Origin: Verrucomicrobiales bacterium | GTDB lineage: Bacteria > Verrucomicrobiota > Verrucomicrobiia > Limisphaerales > UBA1100 | Assembly (NCBI GenBank): GCA_003517285.1 | Contig: DPAW01000308.1 | Coordinates: forward strand, 1 to 5,759 | Direction of reading: 5' to 3' | Length of the DNA: 5,759 nucleotides | Part shown: in pieces, positions 1 through 4,706 of the stretch | Layout of the letters: each line of letters begins with the position of its first letter | Position numbering within the stretch: position 1 is the stretch's first letter | Made by a program: the position numbers and the translations under genes | The notes under the pieces: generated by a model | Told to the model about the DNA's origin: nothing | Databases searched by the model: none | The model's input: only the letters and a program-made list of their open reading frames with translations

Positions 1-2
1 CG

Positions 3-296
3 GAAGGCCGAGAGATTCTTGGCGATCGCAAGGGCGTTTTTGAGGTGCGCTATCACAACGGCCCCATCATGTCGCCCATGGGAGTTAAGGGGCTGGAGGC
101 GTTTCGCCCGCTGGCCATATTTCGCAGCGAGGTGGCACGCTATGACCCGCAAAAGGGAACGATGGTGAACACTCCGGCAATTATTGCGGGGGAGTATGGC
201 AAAGGGCGGGTGCTGTCAATCAGCCCGCATCCGGAGTCATCGGCTAAACTGCATGCGCTGGTGGCAAACGGCATCCGTTGGGCGGGCCAGCGTTAG
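3..296 (+). CDS. C-terminal part of a class I glutamine-amidotransferase-like (BPL_N-type) protein, truncated by the left edge
   Basis: The frame is open from base 3 (base 1 of the window falls inside the gene) to the TAG at 294-296, giving 97 visible residues. The GTG at 45 is an internal Val codon, because coding-like sequence (EGREILGDRKGVFEV) continues upstream of it. Visible landmarks are RYHNGPIM (about residues 16-23), the glycine-rich turn GEYGKGRV (63-70) and SISPHPE (72-78). H76 and E78 of that last motif match the His-x-Glu pair of class I amidotransferase triads. This arrangement is known from the BPL_N domain (the biotin-protein-ligase N-terminal-like amidotransferase fold) in stand-alone proteins of Planctomycetota and Verrucomicrobiota. 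The nucleophile Cys would lie upstream of the window, so activity cannot be judged. The fold is fairly secure; the substrate is unknown. No intrinsic terminator follows directly. Confidence 0.72.
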   Translation, partial: EGREILGDRKGVFEVRYHNGPIMSPMGVKGLEAFRPLAIFRSEVARYDPQKGTMVNTPAIIAGEYGKGRVLSISPHPESSAKLHALVANGIRWAGQR

Positions 297-304
297 GTGT
301 ACAC

Positions 305-490
305 CTACGTAAGCAGCACCTCAAAGCTGAAATCTAAGAAGGAAACGCACTCGGAGAGTGCGAACCATTCACCGGCAGTGCCGGGATTGGCGGCGTTAAC
401 TGTTCCATGTTGTGTTTCATCCCGAATGTCCTCCCAATCCAATGTGTTGTCTCCATCCAGCGGGGAAAAAAGCGTGGTCTTCCCAGGTTG
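305..490 (-). pseudogene. Possible C-terminal remnant of an unrecognised minus-strand gene
   Basis: Read on the minus strand, 490 down to the TAG at 305-307 is open for 61 codons and translates to a balanced, acidic, protein-like sequence containing LDGDNTLDWEDIRDE, TAGEWFALSE and FLDFSFEVLLT. The plus strand of the same interval gives a Ser/Cys-rich product typical of a shadow frame. There is no ATG start. In-frame TAG codons lie just upstream, at 491-493 and about 21 bases further, and a run of six A on the plus strand (six T on the minus strand) near 467-472 is a plausible frameshift site. I read it as the decayed end of a gene converging on the amidotransferase-like gene. It could equally be chance. 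I do not recognise a family. Confidence 0.25.
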
Positions 491-568
491 CTAGTGAAAT
501 TCCAATGTCAGCTTCTAATCGCTTGTTCGCAGCTTAAACACATTTAAACCGCGAATTTAGGCCGAAAA

Positions 569-596
569 TTGTCAGAAATATGTTTCATTTTAATGA
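569..596 (+). promoter_or_regulatory. Weak sigma70-like promoter candidate for the leader/operon
   Basis: TTGTCA (569-574) matches five of six bases of the -35 consensus. It is followed after 16 bases by TAATGA (591-596), a poor -10. The position suits transcription of the hairpin-rich leader and the downstream UbiA-like operon. The -10 is weak, so this is only a suggestion. Confidence 0.2.
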
Positions 597-598
597 AA
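583..598. repeat. Perfect inverted repeat TTTCATT-TT-AATGAAA
   Basis: Arms of 7 bases (583-589 and 592-598) are separated by TT. The repeat overlaps the -10 of the promoter candidate, so it could be an operator for a dimeric regulator. It could also be a small AT hairpin with no role. No other copy was noticed in the window. Confidence 0.35.
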
Positions 599-604
599 GA
601 ATTC

Positions 605-728
605 ATTTGCCGAAGGCGAATAATTACCGGGAGACCTTGTGAATCCCTACATTACACGGTGGTGGTTCCCCGTGTTAATGGGTTGTGCTAAATGGCGGTG
701 CCCTTTCGGGGGCACCGTTCATTTTTTT
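605..728 (+). ncRNA. Candidate structured leader RNA (three hairpins plus terminator) upstream of the UbiA-like operon
   Basis: Several self-complementary segments follow one another. ATTTGCC-GAA-GGCGAAT (605-621) has 7 pairs with one T-G wobble. GGGA...TCCC (629-632 with 644-647) is weak. ACACGG...CCGTGT (654-659 with 670-675) has 6 pairs. The intrinsic terminator at 696-717 closes the series. The terminator ends 43 bases before the GTG of the next gene. That is too little room for an ordinary promoter plus leader, so these elements may regulate read-through into the operon. I could not match the sequence to conserved cores of the riboswitch classes I know (TPP, cobalamin, glycine, SAM, THF). 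A free-standing small RNA is the alternative. Confidence 0.3.
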
Positions 729-782
729 GAGGGGCTTTTGATTTTGGGAGCGGTATGGCAGGGTTCGGCCGGTGAAAAGTAG
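639..782 (+). CDS. Possible 47-residue leader peptide spanning the terminator
   Basis: A GTG at 639 is preceded by GGGAG (629-633) at a 5-base spacing, one of the best ribosome binding sites in the window. The frame runs 47 codons to TAG at 780-782, 11 bases into the UbiA-like gene that starts at 772. The product begins MNPYITRWWFPVLMGCAKW and has four Trp, including a tandem pair at residues 8-9 (bases 660-665), placed about 30 bases before the terminator stem. Translation through 696-728 would keep the terminator from folding, as in peptide-controlled attenuation. No family is recognised, and no Trp-biosynthesis gene follows. It may be an accidental frame. Confidence 0.22.
   Translation: MNPYITRWWFPVLMGCAKWRCPFGGTVHFFEGLLILGAVWQGSAGEK
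696..728 (+). terminator. Intrinsic terminator just before the UbiA-like gene
   Basis: A perfect 8-bp stem, CGGTGCCC (696-703) with GGGCACCG (710-717), has a 6-base loop TTTCGG. Two possible G-T pairs lie outside it, and TTCATTTTTTT (718-728) follows. It may end read-through or a small RNA, or act as an attenuator for the gene at 772. Confidence 0.8.
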
Positions 783-1629
783 CGGTACGATTTCAGTTTC
801 AATAGCCGAAAAGGCCGATCGGCCGTGGTGGTTGTGGCTGCATGTGCTGAGTCTGGATGCCGTGTTGGTGGCGTTGGCGGGACAGGAAGCGTTTGTCCAT
901 GTGGCTGGTGTGTCATTGGAAGCCGCGGACCGCTTGTTGTTGGGGTTGTGTGCATGGCTGGCTTATTGCGGAGACCGGTTATTGGATGGCCGGCGGCTCA
1001 AGACGGAGGCCGCGATGGCGCGCCATCGGTTTGCTCAGCGTCATTTTAAATTGCTGAGGTTTTTTTGGTTCCTCGCGTTGCTGGCGGCGGCTTTGTTGGC
1101 TTGGCGGTTGCCGCTGTCTGAATGGCGGTTCGGTTTGGTTTTACTGGCGATCGTGAGTGCATATTTTTTTTTGCAACATCACCGAACAACTCGCAAGCGG
1201 GCAGGGCGCTGGAAGGAGCTGATGGTGGGAGCGGGGTTTGCGGGAGGAACCCTTTTCTTTGTGGTCGCCCGCGCGGAGCTTAGCTTGGGCTTGATTTGCC
1301 TGGGCATGGTATGGGCGGTGGCATGTATGCAAAATTGCTTAGTGATCGCCGGGTGGGATCGTGATGAAGATGTGGCGATGGATCAGCCGTCGTTGGCGCG
1401 GGAATTATCTGGGCTCCATTACTGGATGTTGATCGGGCTGCTCGTTCAGCTTGCGCTGGTGGGGTTGGCCGTGTGGTCGGACTGGGCGTGGCTGGAACTG
1501 GGCGTGGCGCTGTTGTTGAGTGGGGCCTTGCTGGGAGAGTTGGAACGGCGCGGGATGTATTGGCCCACCGAACAACGCCGTGTTTGGGCTGATGCCGTCT
1601 TATTAATTCCCTTGCTTACTCTTGTCTGA
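772..1629 (+). CDS. Polytopic membrane protein, UbiA prenyltransferase-like
   Basis: This 285-residue, Leu/Trp-rich protein has about eight or nine hydrophobic segments (roughly 19-37, 55-67, 95-112, 119-134, 152-167, 170-186, 217-235, 238-254 and 272-285). It carries polar motifs where UbiA-superfamily prenyltransferases have their two Mg-diphosphate-binding sites. The first is AYCGDRLLDGRR, with D68 and D72. The second is N188 followed by GWDRDEDVAMD, with D196, D198, D200 and D204. K148-E149 and a RHRF stretch (84-87) lie between them. UbiA enzymes transfer isoprenoid chains to aromatic or other acceptors in the membrane. The first motif lacks the usual NDxxDxxxD form, so catalysis is uncertain. 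The GTG start at 772 is the first possible start after the in-frame TGA at 739-741, with a weak CAGGG 8 bases upstream. It overlaps the methyltransferase gene by 8 bases. A non-catalytic membrane homologue is possible. Confidence 0.62.
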   Translation: MKSSGTISVSIAEKADRPWWLWLHVLSLDAVLVALAGQEAFVHVAGVSLEAADRLLLGLCAWLAYCGDRLLDGRRLKTEAAMARHRFAQRHFKLLRFFWFLALLAAALLAWRLPLSEWRFGLVLLAIVSAYFFLQHHRTTRKRAGRWKELMVGAGFAGGTLFFVVARAELSLGLICLGMVWAVACMQNCLVIAGWDRDEDVAMDQPSLARELSGLHYWMLIGLLVQLALVGLAVWSDWAWLELGVALLLSGALLGELERRGMYWPTEQRRVWADAVLLIPLLTLV

Positions 1630-2257
1630 TGCATTGAATCAATTCGATCCACTTGCCCGGCCATATCGTTGGCTGGAATATCTCGTGTTCCAAAAATCTT
1701 TGGAGCAATGCCGTTTTGCCTTATTGCCGGCGTTGGTGGATTGCCGGCGTGTGCTAACAATTGGCGAAGGTGATGGCCGGTTTGTAACAGAACTAGTGCG
1801 GCGTTATCCGGAGATTGAAGTGGATTGCTTGGAAGGTAGCCAAGCCATGATTGCCCTAGCCCGCGCTCGGTTGCCGGAACAGGCTGCGGTGACATTTCAC
1901 CATGCTGATGCGGTTTGCTGGGATTATCCGGTTGCCGAATATGATGCGGTGGTGACCTGCTTCTTCCTCGATTGTTTTTGCGAAACGACGCTGGCTGATT
2001 TGGTGCCGCGCGTGCAACGGGCGCTTCGGCCGGCCGGTTGCTGGGCTGTGGCGGAGTTTTGCGAAGGCAGATCGGGTTGGCGCCGATGGCGCAGTCAATT
2101 TTGGTTGGGGATCATGTACGCCTTCTTTCGAAGACATACTAGTCTGGAAGCGAAACGCTTGCCTAATTGGAAACGGCTCCTAACAAAAACCGGCGGTCGT
2201 GTTCAAGAGGAGGGAACGATTCATGGAGGCCTATTGGAATGGTCTACATGGTGCTAG
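1622..2257 (+). CDS. Class I SAM-dependent methyltransferase
   Basis: This 211-residue soluble protein has the Rossmann methyltransferase layout. An N-terminal FDPLARPYRWLEYLVF segment (8-23) comes first. Motif I, VLTIGEGDGRF (44-54), supplies the glycine-rich SAM loop. The acidic E71 at the end of strand 2 (DCLEGS) would bind the ribose hydroxyls, and D96 (HHADA) lies near the adenine. YDAVVTCFFLDCF (107-119) is the motif IV region, and ALRPAGCWAVAEF (134-146) the later strand. The N-terminal FD...Y segment and the FFLDCF motif recall a methyltransferase group common in Planctomycetota and Verrucomicrobiota. The acceptor is unknown. The TTG at 1622 lies within the last codons of the upstream gene and no Shine-Dalgarno is visible, suggesting translational coupling; the in-frame TTG at 1634 is an alternative start. 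With a UbiA-like partner, methylation of a prenylated or lipid product is plausible but inferred. Confidence 0.85.
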   Translation: MSDALNQFDPLARPYRWLEYLVFQKSLEQCRFALLPALVDCRRVLTIGEGDGRFVTELVRRYPEIEVDCLEGSQAMIALARARLPEQAAVTFHHADAVCWDYPVAEYDAVVTCFFLDCFCETTLADLVPRVQRALRPAGCWAVAEFCEGRSGWRRWRSQFWLGIMYAFFRRHTSLEAKRLPNWKRLLTKTGGRVQEEGTIHGGLLEWSTWC

Positions 2258-2303
2258 GAAAATACTCGCAAATTCGTCTGATTTAGTCCATAAACCCCCA
2301 CAC

Positions 2304-3050
2304 ATGGACGCGGAGATTCGAAACGCGCAGGGAGAGAAACTCGACTACGCCTATCATTCAGCACAGGGCGATTGCCCATTTACAGTGATCATTGGCCACG
2401 GCGTTACTGCCAATATGAACCGCCCATTTGTGGAGGCCCTAGCCAAAGGCTTGGCGATGGCCGGCATTCCCACCTTGCGCTTTTCCTTCTCCGGCAATGG
2501 CGATTCGGAGGGGCGGTTTGAAGATTCCTGTGTCTCTAAGGAAGTAGAGGATTTAGGCGCGGTGATCGACGCAGTGAAAGCTAAGAGCCGGCGTGTCGTC
2601 TACGTGGGGCACAGTATGGGCGGCGCTGTGGGTGTGAAGCGGGCCGCTGCCGATGATCGAATCGAACTTCTCGTTTCACTGGCCGGCATGGTGCATACGG
2701 CCAAGTTTGCCGAGGTGGAATTCGGTCAGGAAACTCCAGGCAGCGGGTTCATGTGGGGCAAGGAAGATTGCCCGCTATCGCAGGCGTTTGTGGATGACAT
2801 GAACCAAATCAACAGCGTCTTGGACTTGGGCGCGCAAATCAAGGTGCCCTGGCTTCTGGTGCATGGCACGGTGGATGATGTGGTGCCGATCGCCGAGTCC
2901 CGCGAAATTTTTGTCCAAGCTCAGGATCCCAAAGAGCTATTCGAAATCGAAAACTGCGACCACGTCTTCGACGCCGAAACCGACCCGGAATCCCTCCCGG
3001 TCATGGTCCGAAAAGTGACCGAATGGCTGTTGCCGAAGACGATGATTTAA
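2304..3050 (+). CDS. Alpha/beta hydrolase (serine hydrolase fold)
   Basis: From ATG 2304 the protein has 248 residues. It shows VIIGHGV (28-34; the HG turn near the oxyanion hole), FSFSGNGDSEG (60-70), the nucleophile elbow VGHSMGG (101-107, Ser104), VHGTVDDVVP (186-195, with Asp191 or Asp192 as the acid) and CDHVF (218-222, His220). The complete Ser-Asp-His triad supports an active esterase, thioesterase or acyl-peptidase-like enzyme of the S33/BD-FAE-like type. No signal peptide is seen, so it is probably cytoplasmic. The frame is open back to 2199 and could start there, but that would overlap the methyltransferase by 59 bases and add a Lys/Arg-rich tail outside the hydrolase fold. ATG 2304 directly before the first strand is preferred, although no clear ribosome binding site precedes it. 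The gap of 46 bases to the methyltransferase stop fits one transcript. Substrate unknown. Confidence 0.85.
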   Translation: MDAEIRNAQGEKLDYAYHSAQGDCPFTVIIGHGVTANMNRPFVEALAKGLAMAGIPTLRFSFSGNGDSEGRFEDSCVSKEVEDLGAVIDAVKAKSRRVVYVGHSMGGAVGVKRAAADDRIELLVSLAGMVHTAKFAEVEFGQETPGSGFMWGKEDCPLSQAFVDDMNQINSVLDLGAQIKVPWLLVHGTVDDVVPIAESREIFVQAQDPKELFEIENCDHVFDAETDPESLPVMVRKVTEWLLPKTMI

Positions 3051-3073
3051 AGGCTCCCGAGGATTTCTAAACG

Positions 3074-3102
3074 CTCCCTAAAACAATAATTATGGGGGTT
3101 TT
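3074..3102 (+). terminator. Weak terminator candidate after the hydrolase gene
   Basis: CTCCC (3074-3078) can pair with GGGGG (3094-3098), with one T-G wobble, across a 15-base AT-rich loop, followed by TTTT (3099-3102). The short stem and large loop make it doubtful, but it lies 24 bases after the hydrolase stop, where a terminator would be expected. Confidence 0.25.
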
Positions 3103-3131
3103 CAACAATTCAAAAATTGGCATGTTATATG
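3101..3131 (+). promoter_or_regulatory. Possible extended -10 promoter for the pseudopilin gene
   Basis: TGTTATATG (3123-3131) fits an extended -10 (TGnTATAAT) with four of six -10 bases. A weak TTCAAC (3101-3106) lies 19 bases upstream. Transcription would start near 3138 and give a leader of about 135 bases. Other AT-rich hexamers closer to 3274 are possible, so the exact site is uncertain. Confidence 0.22.
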
Positions 3132-3209
3132 CGAATATAGCTGCAATGTTAGTGGTGAGTTTGAGAAGACTCCGTAAAACATAGCAAATCTCGGTTAGTG
3201 CGCGTGAAG

Positions 3210-3239
3210 TTTGCGCAACGTGTGCAAAAAACACGCAAA
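3210..3239. repeat. Nested inverted repeat upstream of the pseudopilin gene
   Basis: TTTGCG (3210-3215) is complementary to CGCAAA (3234-3239). Inside it, CGTGT (3219-3223) pairs with ACACG (3231-3235), so the two pairings are alternatives. TTGCGCAA (3211-3218) is also a self-contained palindrome. The element ends 34 bases before the start codon and could be an operator or a 5' leader hairpin. Confidence 0.4.
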
Positions 3240-3273
3240 TTGGTCGATAAAACTGAATAAATAGGTTCAAATC

Positions 3274-4305
3274 ATGAAATTAAAAGAAAAAGTTCGAAAA
3301 TTAATGGCTGCTCCTAAGGCAGGATTCACGCTCATCGAGCTCCTAGTGGTCATTGCCATCATTGGTATACTGGCTAGTATGCTCCTGCCCACTCTGGCTA
3401 AAGCAAAGGCTAAGGCGAATCGGCTTAAATGCGCCAATAAATTGGGACAACTCGGCAAGGCCTACCAAGGGTACGCAGCTAATGCCGATGGATTCTTCCA
3501 TTTGGATGATCCGGCGTTGGCTAACCGTGACAATAATCTTTTAAAAGCTAAGGGTTGGCGTGACTGGCAAAACCCCTATCAAGTACCCGGTTGGTTACGG
3601 GGTTTTGAGTATGTTGACCAACTTCAAAAGGCTGAAGCGGTCGTCTCCCCGTCGGATCCGGCTGCCTTTGCGAATCATGCCAAGCAGCTGAACAATGCTG
3701 AAAGTGGCCATAAGCTTTATGGCTGGGAGCAACACCGCGGTGCGGGCAGTGGTTCGCATGGTTCGTGGATTGATCCAAACCGTCACAGTTACGCCATGTG
3801 CCAAGGAGCTGATGCCATGTTGCCGGCTACCATTATTGCATCTACCCGTAATATGGCCACCACTGCTGGTGTGGGCACCACGGAGTATCTCCGCAAATTC
3901 GGCCAAGGCGATGGCTGGGGTGGCGAATGGAAGTACGCTGGTACTTCGATGCACGGGAACGATTGGAGAGGTGAGGCAGTGTTGGCTGTGGACAAAGCTG
4001 CTTTTGATTCCTATGGCGACAAAGTGGACAATTCCAATTTCAACTCGCAAACTCTGTTGAATCCGCACTTTTACGGCGCTTCCGAATCCAAGGACTACGC
4101 TATGAGCGGGCTGCAAACGGGCCAAGGCAACCTTGTGTTGTCTGATGGTTCCACCACTCAGGTTTCAGGTGACGCAGAGTATAAGGCGGTTGCGGTTGCA
4201 CATGCCGATTCATTTAAAGAGGGAGGTTCACACCAGAATCAGAACTATGGCGGTCCGAACCTAGTGTTCATCCGTCCTTCCCAAGCTGGTAACCGCTGGG
4301 ACTAG
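3274..4305 (+). CDS. Type II secretion/type IV pilus pseudopilin-like protein with prepilin signal
   Basis: This 343-residue protein starts with a Lys/Arg-rich leader (1-17), then [20 protein letters not shown]. Prepilin peptidase would cleave after G17, leaving F18 as the mature N-terminus with the expected Glu at +5 (E22). A helical Ala/Lys stretch (KAKAKANR, 43-50) and a [16 protein letters not shown] block (53-68) follow. The rest is a Gly/Asn/Trp-rich globular domain ending in [13 protein letters not shown] (285-297), which resembles the C-terminal DG motif of H-X9-DG pseudopilin families. The position of the conserved His holds Gln281, and the usual CPSD motif reads SPSD (125-128). At 326 mature residues it is far longer than GspG or PilA, as usual in Verrucomicrobiota/Planctomycetota paralogues, whose exact role is unknown. 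A weak TAGG lies 8 bases before the ATG. It is a single-gene unit closed by the terminator at 4321-4353. Confidence 0.88.
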   Translation: MKLKEKVRKLMAAPKAGFTLIELLVVIAIIGILASMLLPTLAKAKAKANRLKCANKLGQLGKAYQGYAANADGFFHLDDPALANRDNNLLKAKGWRDWQNPYQVPGWLRGFEYVDQLQKAEAVVSPSDPAAFANHAKQLNNAESGHKLYGWEQHRGAGSGSHGSWIDPNRHSYAMCQGADAMLPATIIASTRNMATTAGVGTTEYLRKFGQGDGWGGEWKYAGTSMHGNDWRGEAVLAVDKAAFDSYGDKVDNSNFNSQTLLNPHFYGASESKDYAMSGLQTGQGNLVLSDGSTTQVSGDAEYKAVAVAHADSFKEGGSHQNQNYGGPNLVFIRPSQAGNRWD

Positions 4306-4320
4306 TTAATTCTAAAGTCA

Positions 4321-4353
4321 AAAGGCGTCACGTTAGTGGCGCCTTTTTTTTTT
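4321..4353 (+). terminator. Strong intrinsic terminator of the pseudopilin gene
   Basis: AAGGCGTCAC (4322-4331) pairs with GTGGCGCCTT (4336-4345) with one T-G wobble and a GTTA loop. A run of ten T (4344-4353) follows. It begins 15 bases after the pseudopilin stop. Confidence 0.92.
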
Positions 4354-4390
4354 AATAATTCGAACCGTGATTAGATCCCTAGCCTGGATG

Positions 4391-4423
4391 AAACAAAAAA
4401 CCCCTCTGTTCTCAGAGGGGTTT
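4391..4423 (-). terminator. Intrinsic terminator of the minus-strand lipoprotein gene
   Basis: A perfect 11-bp stem (4398-4408 with 4413-4423) has a 4-base loop. Read on the minus strand it is followed by TTTTTTGTTT, so it serves the lipoprotein gene ending at 4452. With the pilin terminator it forms a convergent pair separating the two genes. Confidence 0.9.
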
Positions 4424-4451
4424 GAGTTAAGTTATGGAGTTTGCAGTCTTA

Positions 4452-4649
4452 TTATTGAGGCTTGCCAGGAGTGCTTCCCCCAGTTTGTTCACTACTGGTT
4501 GGGTCGGTATTGTTTGGGTCGGCAACTGCTGCGGAGGACTCTGCTTCATCAACAGGGGTTGGTTCGGTGGGTGATTCCTCGCTACCACAGCCAACCAAGT
4601 AGGTCGCCATCGCGAGCGTTGCGGTCATTGTAATAATGTATTTTTTCAT
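4452..4649 (-). CDS. Small acidic lipoprotein, 65 residues
   Basis: The minus-strand ATG at 4649 opens a 65-residue protein. It has a basic MKK start, a hydrophobic stretch and the lipobox LVGC at 18-21, so Cys21 would be lipidated after signal peptidase II cleavage. The mature part is only 45 residues, rich in Pro, Ser, Thr, Glu and Asp (GSEESPTEPTPVDEAESS), with no predicted fold. It is probably a flexible, surface- or periplasm-exposed tail. The frame is open upstream to 4733, but the lipobox fixes the start at 4649. The ribosome binding site is weak (AAGAA directly before ATG). Short lipoproteins of this kind are common and usually uncharacterised. It is transcribed divergently from the lipoprotein at 4707 and has its own terminator. 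Function unknown. Confidence 0.75.
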   Translation of the reverse strand: MKKYIITMTATLAMATYLVGCGSEESPTEPTPVDEAESSAAVADPNNTDPTSSEQTGGSTPGKPQ

Positions 4650-4706
4650 TTCTTGTGACACTGCTTGCTTGTGAAACAGAATCTGTATTGTAATATTTTT
4701 CGGAGA
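4650..4706. promoter_or_regulatory. Divergent promoter region between two lipoprotein genes
   Basis: These 57 bases must carry promoters for both genes. On the plus strand TTGTGA (4669-4674) and TAATAT (4691-4696) are spaced by 16 bases. On the minus strand TACAAT (bases 4692-4687) matches five of six -10 bases but has no good -35. The palindrome ACAGA-A-TCTGT (4676-4686) lies between them and could bind a shared regulator. Confidence 0.4.

Larger units (their letters stand above)
297..771. other. 475-base intergenic region with a possible gene remnant and a hairpin-rich leader
   Basis: No full-length gene is visible here. The left part (305-490) has a minus-strand reading frame with protein-like composition and no start, described separately. 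It contains a perfect 7-bp hairpin, CGCACTC-GGA-GAGTGCG, at 346-362. The region from about 495 to 600 is AT-rich and looks non-coding. From 583 to 728 there is a series of inverted repeats ending in an intrinsic terminator. Directly after the first gene's stop is an 8-bp palindrome, GTGTACAC (297-304), with no T-tract. Confidence 0.6.

Noticed and set aside
297..494. Plus-strand 65-codon frame after the first gene
   Set aside because: It starts at a GTG abutting the previous stop, has no ribosome binding site and encodes a Ser/Cys-rich product. The opposite strand looks more protein-like.
605..728. A known riboswitch class in the leader
   Set aside because: I compared it by eye with the TPP, cobalamin, SAM, glycine and THF core motifs and found no convincing match, so no named class is claimed.
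755..775. Six-codon mini-ORF (MAGFGR) whose TGA overlaps the GTG of the UbiA-like gene
   Set aside because: GGGAG is only 4 bases from the ATG and such short frames are common by chance. The overlap could help coupling, but nothing else supports it.
1446..1895. Minus-strand 149-codon frame opposite the UbiA-like and methyltransferase genes
   Set aside because: It lies antisense to two genes with clear motifs and has low-complexity Ser/Thr/Pro/Arg composition, so it is a shadow.
2199..2303. N-terminal extension of the hydrolase from 2199
   Set aside because: It would overlap the methyltransferase by 59 bases, and the sequence before M36 (ATG 2304) does not belong to the hydrolase fold. ATG 2304 sits right before the first strand.
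3067..3270. Minus-strand 67-codon frame in the pilin upstream region
   Set aside because: The region is AT-rich and rich in inverted repeats, the frame has no ribosome binding site, and the hydrophobic product reflects AT-rich codons. It would also occupy the pilin promoter.
3595..4125. Minus-strand 176-codon frame inside the pseudopilin gene
   Set aside because: It is fully antisense to a protein with an unmistakable prepilin signal and shows no recognisable motif.
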